Assembly (NCBI GenBank): GCA_032622095.1
Contig: CP136066.1
Span: 171,615,164 to 171,679,163, forward strand
DNA: 64,000 nucleotides
Reading direction: 5' to 3'
DNA from: Siphonodentalium dalli
Taxonomy: Eukaryota > Mollusca > Scaphopoda > Gadilida > Siphonodentaliidae
The notes beneath the pieces are model-generated. The model made no database searches and was not told the DNA's origin. It worked only from the letters and a program-made list of their open reading frames with translations. A program made the translations under genes and the position numbers. Below, piece after piece: positions 50,860 to 62,549 of the stretch (positions within the stretch are counted from its first letter, which is position 1; each line of letters opens with the position of its first letter).

Positions 50860-52071
50860 ACACATGACACCAAGTTGTTTAAAACATTCCAGTATAGCCC
50901 TTGCTAATCTTCGCCTCTCAAGATGTCTGTGTTGAATGGGTCATGTGAATCACTCTTAAGATATTGCCATGGTGTTGAGTGTTTTGCTTTATATCGCTCA
51001 TTATTTTCGTGCTGAACATAAACAAATGCTCGGCTCACACAAAGTGTACTTTGTGGATAATATCGCATTCATACTATCATTATACCATACTATTAGTTTT
51101 TTCTTGGGGGAAATGTTCATAATTTGATAACTGTTTTTTTCTAAATTCATTCACAAAAGTCATTCGTGCCTTTAACCAAGCTCACTGATGTAAAATATAT
51201 GTACAACTATTTCAAGAACTTTGTATTTTAATTAAACACAGGCTTGTTATCCTCAGATATGCAGCATTTATAGCAAGTCTGTTTCTATATTTATCATGGA
51301 ATTGGCACATCATGTTGAATACTGATTGTGATGTCAATAATGTACTCTGTGACCGATGGTAGTGCTAAACTTGAAAATCAAGCGGAATTATTCCAGTAAA
51401 GTGTTCTACCGGAGAGGATTGTGATTTGTCTTAGTCAATGCCAGCTGACTGAAGTATCTGCATGTGAATAATGAAGAAAACCGAGTCTTAATCTAATATA
51501 AATTCTTTGTATCAAGAAATTGTTAGCATTATCGATATTGGTTCAGCAAATGTTAACTGCTGCATCTTATGTCAACTATATGCATCCAGCCATGAGTGTT
51601 CTCCGATGATTCCTCTCGTTGTAGCGTTCTACTCCCGTGTTCTTGGTGAATTAGCATGTGGTTGTCACCAGGTGTGCACATTTTGGCAACTTCAGCACCA
51701 ACAACACTAACCAGGTGAACAGCAACAGGGAGGTGTCTCACAGCCAATCTGTCCCTCCAATGGTGGCCCAATTTTTAAACGGAAATCTGAGGTTCTAAAT
51801 ATCTCAAGCATGGGGATATGAGAAATTTGCCATATCTTTAGAATACCAGTTAACTAATTATTAGTCAATCTATTTCTTATCAAACAGGTATTTCGATATC
51901 TTGAATTTACAGTTGGAATGTTCGATATCAATTGTAAATGGGATTTCCTAAAGTTGGAAATTCAGTTGAACTCCAAAGGAGAGAGAAGTGGTTTGGTAAA
52001 TTTAGAGCCGGACAACTCCCCATTGAAGCCCCTACAGCATTGTGCTTCATAGCATCTGCTGCTCCTGTTCT
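50860..52071. other. intergenic / N6AMT1 3' flank, nothing recognised
   Basis: Apart from being downstream of the N6AMT1 stop on the minus strand, this stretch shows no gene, palindrome or family repeat I can name. Short open frames at 51507-51771 lie on both strands and have no similarity I recognise. Confidence 0.5.
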
Positions 52072-52175
52072 TCACTTGTTAAACCGGAGTACAGAGAGGA
52101 ACTCAGGACCTGCTCGTCTGCTAAGAACAACTTCCATCTTCATGTTATACTCTGCCATGATCTGCTCAATCTCAT
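52072..52175 (-). CDS. N6AMT1: N6AMT1 terminal exon with TGA
   Basis: TTTATAG acceptor, phase 1 in. DEIEQIMAEYNMKMEVVLSR then RAGPEFLSVLRFNK and TGA (plus-strand 52072-52074). Human ends SRQAGQETLSVLKFTKS, so length and end agree. No clear AATAAA was seen within a few hundred bases downstream on the minus strand. Confidence 0.95.
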
Positions 52176-55100
52176 CTATAAATAAAAGTATGATGCTCAG
52201 TCCAGCTTATATTATAAATTCTTACAGGTTAGAATGATTGTAGTTTTACAATAAAGCAACAGATCGTTCGACCCCTGTTATAATAATTTATATCCTACTC
52301 ATGACGTCTCCTTTTCAACTATGTCCTGCAGATTAAAATAGAAGTGTAAATGCATACTTGGCCAATATTATATATTTCTGTGACCAAAAGATGTATGCCG
52401 AGTCAGTGAAAGGGGTGATAATTGTAGAAATTGCTTGCTTCAACAAGAAGAAAAAAAACTTTACTAAGAATAAAGTGGTCACACAAAACAAGTGTTTTTG
52501 TATGGTTGTATTTTTATAAACCTTATATATCTTTTAGTTATATTTGGAAAGTTTTAATTTAGTGGGGTGATATAAGTGAGGTTTATCAAAGTTGTAAATT
52601 CTGCTGACATCCAAGGGGAAGGAGTGAAGTTGTGTTGCCGTTAACCTATATTTACAAAATGGATTCTCCCATCAGTTATAAAAGAATACATTGGAATGAT
52701 GTATTTTTCATCTGGAGGGATGTTCACAAAATATATAAGCCGATGACAGATAAAAGAAATTGCAGAAGGAGACCTATTCATTGGTTGGAAATATTCCGTA
52801 ATAGGTTGTTAATGATGTTCAGATAATAAGTTCAACAGACGAACCATTTCCAAAGGGATAACTGCTTGTCAATGAGTATTTAGTAAAGAAAGTGGTTAAA
52901 CTCTGAATACAATTGAGATGTATACCTTGTTTGTTCTCTCGTAAAACGAGCAGGTAGAACAAGCCTTTATCTGACAGTAGCTCCGCTATCACAGGGAGAA
53001 AACGATCAATCACTTCCCTGCCATCCTTCCCACCTGCCCATGATGCTTCAATACCACTCCCAGCAATCTGAAACACATGCAATAGTGGCAGATCGGGAAT
53101 AGTGAGAGGGGGGTGTTATATTTTATAATGGGATGAATCATTAGTGATCCGACTTCAGGTCTGTCAAAGAAATAGGTTCAAATATAATCTAGCTTTTCTC
53201 TGTTTTCTTTGTATTCTCTGTAAAGGTGATCATATTGTGATAGGCTAGTTCTATCATGTCTTGGTTTATATGTAATTGTTAGAAATTTATTACATTTACA
53301 TGTATGTCCCTTCAAAAATGAATTTAATCCATGTATACTCATCCTTACCTCTTCACTTGGAGTGACAACATATGGCGGGTTGAAGATTAATACATCAACT
53401 TTCCCTTTCAATCGGTCTGTCAACCCTAATACCTGCAAAAATAGATCCAAATATATTTCAAGACAAGTCAGAGGTAAATGAATTCGATTAAAATGATAAT
53501 ATAAATCCTGATTCACTAACAGTATTATTCAACATATTAAGGCTTCCATAAAATTCATACGGCTATACATATACATCATAAAATTCAAGCAAAAACAGTA
53601 AATGGAGTTCTTATCATTCGTTTCAGAATAGTTTTTCAAAACACAGCAGTGGTAGGCCTACCACTCTACTTTCTTTCACACACACATACTCTTTCTCTCT
53701 CTCCCTCCATATGAATATATTCCTCCCTCTCATATACAGCATACATGTATTCCTCATGAATATATTCCACTCTCCTTAATACCGTCCTGCACTTATACTA
53801 AGATTTTCAACACATAATATTGTAAACTCGTCTGTATAATGACCTAAATAACATAATTTTTAACCCTATTGATTGTAGAACTTGGCCATTTAATAAGCTG
53901 TCAATCTACGGAATACTATAAAACCATTGGTTGTCACACGATTTGCCATTCAAGTTATTTCTTGATAACCTAAGTTTCTTGATTACTTCTGCTATAGAAA
54001 TGACCACACTCAGAGCAGCATCTTGTCATATGAACACACAGGGTTTCCGTTACTACGGCAGGCTGGCCGTCCATGAGCCTCATTCCCCTCCCCAACCTTG
54101 ACTTAATATTGGTCACAAAATAGCCACATCTATCTCAGCCCCCTTCTTACACAGGACGAGCGATCACCGGCACTGATGATTAACAGATTACATGATCAGT
54201 AGCGTGGACCACATGCACAGATGTCTACACCATCCTGGGTAACACTTTGTTGGCGAATCGGTCTCTCGCATTTTAATTTACTGTAGATTTCTGTCTATAA
54301 GTCCCATCTTTTTGACCCACTATTTCCCCTCAAAATGTGCAATATACATCGGCAATTCTAACCAAAGTTCAATTAGTGGGGTTCTCCCCAGTGATGATTG
54401 TTATCAGGGTTTCCGTTAGTACGGCTCAGCGTCCGTAGGACGGCCTCATTCCCCTCGCATATTATCTGTTTGGTTCATACATATACCAAATGTCAGTCGC
54501 AATGTCGTAAACAATTCCGGTTACAACGGGAGTTCGGGTGTTAAATAGAATACTGGTGAAAAAGCGGGTCAAATAGCGACGTTAGATACAGCGTAATGCA
54601 TGTCGCGGTAACATCAAAAAATGTCGGACTGCTGAATATGCATATTTTTGTGTACGGGATGAAACTACTCATGCTCGAAAATCCCGTGATATCGTAGGAT
54701 TACATAATTTGATCAAAGAACGCCGAATTTCTTAGTCGGGACATTTTTATGCACGGGATTTTCATGAATGAAACTGCTCCTCTCCGAGATCCCGTGCTAT
54801 CGTACGGTGGTACATAATAAATGGGTCCCCCTGCAGAGTCCATGAGGTATAGAACGGAGTTTTAGCCAACGTGTTATAAAATATAATTTGGCGGGAGATG
54901 TGAACACGTGCGTCGTTGATTGTGCTTGGGGACAACGCAACTATTATTTACCGTCCTTTGACATTATCTCCATATTGGGGAGGGGGTACGTATGTGTTTG
55001 TCTTTATCACCCATGTATGTAATATGGTTCAAATGAATGGTGTTGTTAACTTGTCACTATGAATTCCCACTATAAAGACTGATTTCGGGACAGGTTCCGT

Positions 55101-57497
55101 TTTACTGTGAAATAAATCACGTTGGGATTTTGTTGACTATGCGCATAATAAGCAATTGCGGTCGTCAGTTTATGGACTAATATATAGAGACTAGTGAACA
55201 AGCTACGCGTTCCGAGTGAAAGATGTCCCTACCCACAGGTATTAGGCACAATTTTTGTTTTTAAATTTAATAAAAATCTCTTTTTATTAATTTTTTTTGG
55301 TGCCAAATACCTGTGTCGCTACCATTCGTATTTTGCCGCTATAAATAGCTCCTGCAGTATGACGTCACAGCGCACAAATAGTTTTACGATTGACAGCGTA
55401 TATCATGTCAGTTTCATTTTCACAGAAGCTGCTTGCAATTCTAGGAAATACTTTATTCAATTCTCCTTGCTATCTATTATTGGTCAATGCATAGATGTTT
55501 TGTAGTGTTTAGATTCATCGGAATCTTATTGTATAAATTTGTAAACAATAACTAGTAGCTTGTTCATTTATATATAATCTTCAATCAGACGGCAGTCTTA
55601 TGTGCGTAATTAGTTGATTGATTATCTGGATACCATCAACAGAATTAATGCACCCACGGAAATGATTGACTTGCGTAATATATACGTAGCTTTGGTTGCT
55701 TTGTGAGACTCTTATGTGCAAGGAAATTGCTACTTTTCAGTGTCAAATAACAAAATTTTCGCCCGACGGGACGAACCATGGTCGTCCCGTCGCGTTATGT
55801 GTTTCCCCAATACGGACTCATTAATTTTCCCCTCGCGGAAACCCTGTTATCGTATACTCTTTACGTAACATGTTGTTTGTTTACATAACACAGAACTAAC
55901 ATGACAATAAAATGCAATTTATGCGATATTTATGATTGGTATAAGAACATTTGTCTATAATATAATATTATTTTTGTTTATGGTGGTATTAACGGATGTG
56001 ACTAGTTTAACAGCAATACCCACCGCCAACGCTTACCATTTTTTAAAACTTTGCACATTCCTCATTGCTCCATTGACTAATGTATGACATTATCCCCATA
56101 TCAAAATTTAGCTACAGTGTCATTGACATTTTCATTTATGTTGGTTGCACACATGTACATATAGGCATACAACCATGCCTCATTGTCTATTAAGTCCAAC
56201 CTTCCGCAATGCATGTAACTCACCAACATATCCCTCTGCTTTTCCCTGTGGTTAGGTATAAACTCAGGAGTTGTACTATTTTTCGCTCAGATTTAAGATT
56301 TAAATTTGTGCATCCATTGGTTGCGCAAAAAATATTACAGAGCGAATTTAAATATGAGTAAGGCAGTAGTATATTATATCACAGTAAATTCTATTCACAG
56401 TTGATTTTATATGACTATTAAGCAAATTGATTTATCAAAATGTACGAGGCACTGTCTCAGTGTGATGTGTGAATCATATTCTGGAACAGATTGATAGACA
56501 ACAATTATGATTAACTGTGCTTCAAAAACTGTTAAATAACTAAAACTGCATACCAAATCAGTGCAAATTGGTTCCACAGTCACACCATTCTGACGAGCTG
56601 TCCTGGATGTTGCTATTGCTGCATCTATATTCTTGTCTGTACACCTATTTGAGATATGACATATATACATAGATGTTAGAGAGGTTTCTGTCTGGGAAGA
56701 TGGCAACAACCACAAGAAATATATAACTCAATTATTTATCGTCACAAATGGCTTATTCGTCTAAGAAAATACAACAGAAAACTTGTGTATGACGACTTCC
56801 CATTATAAATGCCAAAAAGAGATGATTTGTCGGCTTGAAGCCGATATCTAATCAGCGGTTTACATGTACCAGTATATTGGCTGGTGACCACATAAATCTT
56901 CCCGATGGCAAATCTCCTGGTTGCAAGCAAAGGCCTGTGTATTTGTACTTACTGCTGGAAAGAGTTGTCTCTCTGAATTGTGTTTTCCAAACCATGCCGA
57001 TCAAGCCTTGAAATAGCGTGTCTGTCATTTGCAGAATGAGGTCCCCAGAGGGTGAATTTAGTGATGTTATCCCGCATGGCAGGCTAGCATCACCAATTCA
57101 CCCTCTGGGGACCTCATTCTGCTGAGGCCTCAACTACGATGGGAGGCATAGGATCCGATTGAAGTTCCCCAGTTGAAATTGGTGATGTTCACCCATTAGT
57201 CACCTCGAGACTATAGATACTTCCCAGAAGATGAGGCCTAAGCAGAATGAGGTCCACAGAGGATGAATTTGGTGATGCTAGCCTGCTGTGTGGCATAGCA
57301 TCACTAAATTCACCCTCTGGAGACCTCATTCTGCAAATGACAGACACTGTTTTCAGACTTGACCAATTTGATCCCACTATCATTAAACAAAGATTCCGCT
57401 AGATACTTACAGGTATAACGACTCAGGTCCAACAACCTGCGATAGAAATGTTATACACACTCCTGATCCACACCCCACTTCAACACAAATGGCAGGT
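52072..57497 (-). CDS. N6AMT1: N6AMT1 / HEMK2 methyltransferase, last five exons, 5' part not found
   Basis: Minus-strand gene, exons in transcript order: 57497-57411, 56644-56554, 53432-53349, 53067-52926, 52175-52072. All introns are GT-AG and phases chain. Reads PAICVEVGCGSGVCITFLSQ (SAM-binding motif I, E-V-G-x-G-S-G), CTDKNIDAAIATSRTAR, VDVLIFNPPYVVTPSEE (catalytic NPPY), GSGIEASWAGGKDGREVIDR and GPEFLSVLRFNK-stop. This closely matches human N6AMT1 (214 residues) from about residue 45 to the end. With TRMT112 the enzyme methylates the Gln of the eRF1 GGQ motif, and it is also described as the H4K12 methyltransferase KMT9. The first roughly 45 residues (with the YEPAEDTF block) were searched for up to 64000 and not found. 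Convergent with THADA. Confidence 0.95.
52926..53067 (-). CDS. N6AMT1: N6AMT1 exon, substrate region
   Basis: TTTCAG acceptor and AAG|GTATAC donor. Phase 0 in, 1 out. GSGIEASWAGGKDGREVIDR matches human GSHGIEAAWAGGRNGREVMD; then ELLSDKGLFYLLVLRENKQ. Confidence 0.97.
53349..53432 (-). CDS. N6AMT1: N6AMT1 exon with catalytic NPPY
   Basis: TTTGCAG acceptor and GAG|GTAAGG donor. Phase 0, 28 codons: VLGLTDRLKGKVDVLIFNPP then YVVTPSEE. NPPY is the signature of amino-N methyltransferases acting on Gln, Asn or adenine. Confidence 0.97.
54405..55846. mobile_element. 1.4-kb element with CAGGGTTTCCG ends, in an N6AMT1 intron
   Basis: Left end CAGGGTTTCCG (54405-54415) and right end CGGAAACCCTG (55836-55846) are exact inverted repeats; TTAT lies immediately outside on both sides. 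Sub-terminal CTCATTCCCCTCGC and CCCCTCGCGG add to the symmetry. A further left-type end is at 54039-54085. The interior lacks a transposase; a 103-codon frame at 55194-55505 has no similarity I know. Confidence 0.8.
55847..56045. repeat. dispersed repeat (TATAAGAACA family), copy 3
   Basis: TTGTTTACATAACACAGAAC, TGATTGGTATAAGAACA, TTTATGGTGGTATTAACGG and ACCCACCGCCAACGCTTACC; the reverse of 50640-50850. The 1.4-kb element sits directly against it and may have inserted into it. Confidence 0.78.
56050..56142. repeat. solo 3' end of the modular CATGG/GCCATCTTGG repeat
   Basis: TCCTCATTGCTCCATTGACT and TTTAGCTACAGTGTCATTGA match the ends of 18665-19800, 22035-23243 and 32872-34187, without any module. 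Confidence 0.75.
56554..56644 (-). CDS. N6AMT1: N6AMT1 exon, SAM motif II region
   Basis: AAATAG acceptor and TTG|GTATGC donor. Phase 2 in, 0 out. CTDKNIDAAIATSRTARQNG then VTVEPICTDL matches human CTDINPEAAACTLETARCNK; the Asp of CTD is the usual SAM ribose ligand position. Confidence 0.95.
57002..57362. repeat. double-hairpin family, complete long form
   Basis: The cleanest full copy: arm TCAAGCCTTGAAATAGCGTG, hairpin 57030-57122, spacer TGAGGCCTCAACTACGATGG...CACCCATTAGTCACCTCGAG...GATGAGGCCTAAG, hairpin 57241-57335, arm AAATGACAGACACTG. It ends 49 bp from the N6AMT1 exon at 57411. Confidence 0.9.
57411..57497 (-). CDS. N6AMT1: N6AMT1 exon with SAM motif I
   Basis: TTTCAG acceptor and CT|GTAAGT donor on the minus strand. 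Phase 2 in and out. PAICVEVGCGSG matches human VEICLEVGSGSG, and VVGPESLYL matches MIGPQALYM. This is the glycine-rich SAM loop. Confidence 0.95.
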
Positions 57498-57499
57498 CT

Positions 57500-58690
57500 G
57501 AAATAATAAAATCACTGGGATAAATACAAAAGAATTATCTATGGACACCTCTAGGCCAAAAATGTTCCATACATATATTTTAGTGGATAGATACCTGTAT
57601 ATTTATTGCTTCTATTTTATGCACTACCCACCTGTGAGCAAACCCGCCCATCTGCTATTTCCGGGACAGGTTCGCCCGATACATACAGGTGTGTTCGGCT
57701 GAAATTGTTGATAGTAATATGTTCTTTGACGATGTGTTAAATTGACTAATTAAAACGGGTGCTTTCAAAATAAGACACCTTGTACGAGGTAAGTACATGT
57801 ATAGTTAGTATACAAAATAAACACCCTTTGAATGATGTCAACTAAACTCTGGTGTAGCCTCCGAGACGGCAAACTTCCTGAAGATGTACTCCCGATTTCC
57901 TAGACCCCCTCAGAGCAGATGACGAACCAGCATGCTAGCAGTCTCTTAATACCATATTCTTATACACTTCCTATCTACATTTATATATATAAAACCCTTC
58001 ATCTGTCTGTATGTGTATCTGTGTGTTTAACCCGGTCACACTTTTGGCGTAACTTTTCAACCATAAGTTCAAACTAGCCTAAATTTTGACCACGGCCTAC
58101 AATGTTTCATAGAAGATGACTAACCAACTTTCACGCTGATTGGTCAAAGAAAACATGAGATATAAGATAGTCCCCAAACTCCGCATTTGCATTCAAGTAT
58201 AGACACTATTTGGTATGACATTTGTCGCAATGACGTCATGTGATATTGCAAACAAATCCACACATGCATTGATGTTGCATTGGCGAAACTTCCATTCGTT
58301 TTACAAAAGCATTGTTGGAAATGGGCGCTAAATTAATAAGTCAGTTCAGGTTGAGTGGTGTACATGTATGTTGGCCATGTTTATGATGGTTATTTGAAGT
58401 GTTATTGTCTATCATCCATTGCGGTACATAAACAGTCTCTAATAAGTGAATCAAGACTTTCTATGATAGCTTGGAAGATCACTTTATCTTTTCCTTTCGA
58501 CTGTATTTACATTCCGTATTTTTATATGAATCAGATATGTAATTCTGTGTGTTAAACCCATCATCATTTCTCAATCTAGTCCCCTTCGTATATTAAATGA
58601 GAAATCAACCTGAGTTATTGAGTCTGGTGTTGCAATCTATATGTCGTAGAATAGAATTTACTCCCCTTCCAGACGTTCAACACTTAATGA
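57500..58690. other. intron or upstream sequence of N6AMT1, no gene recognised
   Basis: I looked here for the missing N6AMT1 N-terminal block (YEPAEDTF) on the minus strand and did not find it. 57985-58200 (TATATATAAAACCCTTCATC onward) looks like dispersed repeat sequence, perhaps the 5' part of a larger element. Confidence 0.45.
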
Positions 58691-61600
58691 AAATTTGAAA
58701 AATTATCAAAATTGGTTTTTGGAATGTGCATGGTCTGGGCAAGAAATTGTCAGACATTGATTTTATTGATATTGTTAAATGTTATGATATTATATGTTTT
58801 GCTGAGACAATGTCCAGTGGATCTCCACCTGATATTGAAGGATTCTGTACGCCTTTTTAATCAAATGCCAAACGTAAGAAAAAACGTGGACGTAACTCAG
58901 GAGGCATGCTAATCTATTGTAAGCCCCAAATCAGAAAACATACAACACAAGTGAAAGTAACTACTCAGTCAATGTGGATGAAAATACAAAATGAACAACC
59001 TTTATTCAGTCGCTTTTTCTACGTGAGACCCACATCAGAGAGCTTATTTGAAAACATTAGAGATGAGATAATCTGTTATCAAGATCAAGGCGAACTTCTA
59101 CTTTGTGGTGATTTTAATGCAAGAACGGGTGCCGGGTGGTCTTGATGATTTTATCAGAAATGACTCTTTAGAGCACATAACAGATGAAGTCATGATTGAG
59201 AACTACTCATCTGACTGTCAGACTTTTCAAAGAAACCAAATTGATACTGAAAATAACATACAGGGTGAACTTTTGACAGATATTTGTAAAGATATGCAGA
59301 TTAGATTGTTGAATGGCAGGTTTATTGGAGATTCAATGGGCTACAACACTTTTTTTAATCCAAATGGTCAAAGCACAATTGACTATATGATAGCATCAGT
59401 TCCACTCTTCCATAAAGTCAAACATTTCATTGTTCATCCACCAAATGAGTTTTCAGACCAATGTTTGATTTCTTCAACTATTCAATTTCAACATACCAGA
59501 AACAAAACCCTTGTCAACTTTCAACTACCTGGGAAATTCATAGAAAATCTTTCAAGCTTTGATGCTATTAACAAGATAACTTCTTTTATTGATTCAATAG
59601 ACAATGATGAAAACAAAGACATTGATCAGTTGGTTCAAAACATAACAGATATATATTATGATTCCGATAAAGAATCTTTGAAATTCAAACATAATAAAAA
59701 ATTACTAACATGTACTTCAAATAAACATGATGATGCTAGAAAGAAAAAATCCAAATATAAGAAAAAATGGATGAACAATGAATGTCTGAAAGTTAGAAGG
59801 GAACTAAGATTATTAGCAAAAAAAAATTCACCATAATCCCACCACCTGTATCAGAGAGGCTTTTTGCAACACTAGAAGGCGATACAATCAAATGAAAAAA
59901 AGATTGAAGAGAGATCTCACCGAGTCTTTAACGAATGAAATGAATGATTCTGATCATAAAGAAACAAAGAAATTCTGGCAATTGTTCAACAGATTATCTG
60001 ATTCATCTTCTGCAGCTTCTCCACTAGAAGATGAAAAAATTATTAAACATTATAAAGACTCAGTATGTAAACATGTTGGCGGAAGCACATGTTCACAGAT
60101 ATATCATGTTAATGAAGAAACAAGTCAGAACTCAGCTCTGACAAAGGAAAACCTTTCAATCAATAAACTGTTCAGAAGTTAGAAAGGCGATTAAAAAATT
60201 AAAAGTCAATAAGTCAGGAGGCCCAGATTTGGTTTTGAACGAATTCATAAAGAATGGTGCAGAAATCATGATGCTATCTCTAGTAAAACTATTCAATAAA
60301 ATCCTTGATTCTGGGTGTTTTCCCACAATCTTGGAACATTTCTTTATTAACCTCAATTTACAAATCTGGTGACCCATGCGATTGCAACAATTATAGAGGA
60401 ATTAGTATTTCAAGTTGTATTGGAAAATTATTCACAAACATTCTACAAAATAGACTCAGTGACTTCCTCGAGGAAAATATCCTCTCCCATAATCATATAG
60501 GTTTCAGAAAAAACTGCAGAACAAGTGACCACATTTTTGTCATGAGATCTCTAATCAATAAATATGTAAGAAAGCAGAAAAAAGAATTGTTTGTAACTTT
60601 CGTTGATTTCAGGAAAGCTTTTGACAGTGTATGGAGACCATATCTGTTTCAAAAACTGTTGACAAATGGTATTGAACGTAAATTTTACGATTTATTAATT
60701 GACATGTATTCAAATACGGTATTTTCTGTGAAACTAGAGAATGGTTTCAGTGAACCATTCTCTGCGAATTTAGGAGTGAAGCAGGGCGACAGCCTTGGTC
60801 CCACTTTATTTAATTTGTTCATTGATGATATAAACAAATATATTGGCAATGACGATCAGGAACCAGTCACATTAAATATGACAAAAATGAATCACTTGTT
60901 ATATGCAGATGATCTACATGTACATGTAGTTCTTATCTCTGAATCTGCGGATGGACTTCAGAAATGTTTAGACTCCCTTCAGATCTACTGCACTGAATGG
61001 AAACTTGAGGTGAATGTTGCAAAGACAAAAACAATGGTTTTCTCCAACAACTCTGCTCAATTTGACAATATTAACTTTAATTTTGGACCAATAAACATTG
61101 ACAGGGTTTCAGAATATAAATATTTGGGCATTCTTTTCCACGAAAGTGGAAGCCTGGAAGCTGCTGGAAAAAACCTTTCAGAAATAGCAAGGAAAGCATA
61201 TTATGCAATAAAAACTAAACTCAAGGACCATCCCAATTTATCAGTTAAAACATGGATGAAAATTATAAATACTATGATATTACCCATACTAACTTATGCA
61301 TCTGAGGTATGGTTTGCAGATTTCACTGTCAACCTGAATTCATTCAAGAACATATTTTGATAAAATACTCTCTCATACTGAAAGACATTTTAGGAGTCCA
61401 TGGTAAGGCTACTAATCTTGCTGTATATTCAGAAGTGGGATATATTCCTGTATGTCTTAAAATGTATAATTCAATGTTCAAATACTATAAAAGAATTATG
61501 GTTATTAAGAGACTTGATGACACATCTCACCATCACCTATTAATAGAAGCATTCAATGAAGACATACTAGTAGCAGGCAATTATAATAAGTCCTGGTTTA

Positions 61601-62390
61601 GGTCATTTAGACCAGTTGAAAAATATATCAAGAAAAAACTAAGTGAGTGTGATGAAACACATTTCCAAAATCTAATTGAAAAAACATACAGAGATTCAGT
61701 TGAGAAGGAGTTGAATAGAATAAGGAAATCACAAGAAGGGAAACTAAGATTTTATGCCACAATTTGTTATGACAGTAATTTAAAAGAGAATTTAACTTTT
61801 AATATTCCAAAACATCTCAGAAAAGAACTTACAAAGTTGAGAATCAGTGCTCATATCTTACATATACATGTAGATACGGGCAGATATACAGTTCCGATAA
61901 CAAAAGTAGAAAAAAGAACTTGTGCTTTTTGTGTAACTGAAAAAGAAGATGAATCTCACTTCCTGAGTAAATTCCCAACTTATAATAACATTAGATACAT
62001 ATTTCATATCGGTGGTATGAGATATGATCTCAAGTCTCTTCTCAACCATAACTCAAAATATGCAACAAATCAAATTTGCCTATATATAAAGCAGTCCTTA
62101 GAAAAACGAAAAATCTAATTTATTATCACCTCAGAAAAACCTCTCTGATACATGTATCAGTGTAACTTTAAAGATTACGTCACTTATATAAATAACTTCT
62201 GATAACATATAACCCACAACACTAGTATATTTAATCCATATAAATATCCTAAATATCGGTTGTGTTTACTATGTCTATATTTATTTATTTTTTAATCTTC
62301 ATTAATGTAATATTATTATTGTTTATTATTGGATAACAGCTACCGGTATATTGGCTTTCCGAATAAAATATTGAATTGAAATTATTTATC
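58690..62390 (+). pseudogene. dead non-LTR (LINE) retrotransposon: AP endonuclease, reverse transcriptase, C-terminal Cys region
   Basis: Broken single large ORF. Endonuclease: FWNVHGLGKK near 58717, then ICFAET and GDFNARTG near 59110; the usual SDH is SDQ at 59453-59461. Reverse transcriptase (60305-61360): FVTFVDFRKAFDSVW, GVKQGDSLGPTLFNLFIDDI, LLYADD at 60896-60913, VNVAKTKTMVF, YKYLGILFHESGS. C-terminal region to 62118 with CAFC..H, where the expected last Cys is replaced. An in-frame TAA at 58858 and frameshifts near 59137, 59820, 60170, 60308 and 61345 kill it. The tail at 62360-62380 (AATAAAATATTGAATTG) looks like a LINE 3' repeat end. Closest in style to CR1/Jockey-group elements; the clade cannot be decided by eye. 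No ORF1 recognised. It is antisense to N6AMT1, upstream of its first visible exon. Confidence 0.92.
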
Positions 62391-62549
62391 ATATTTTCAT
62401 GCACAAGTAATTCATTGTAACGTATCTTATTGGACATTGCATAAAAAATAACGATTAAAAAAAACTGTCTGCAATATAATATTAAAATCTAATATTTTAT
62501 ATAATTGAAGATGATTACTTTTTTTTCTCAATCACTATTTCTGCTGTGA

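Noticed and set aside
51938-52237. 99-codon plus-strand open frame
   Set aside because: It is antisense to the terminal N6AMT1 exon, whose minus-strand reading matches the known protein.
55194-55505. 103-codon open frame inside the 1.4-kb element
   Set aside because: No domain recognised; the paired copy at 62550 does not keep the frame, so coding is unlikely.
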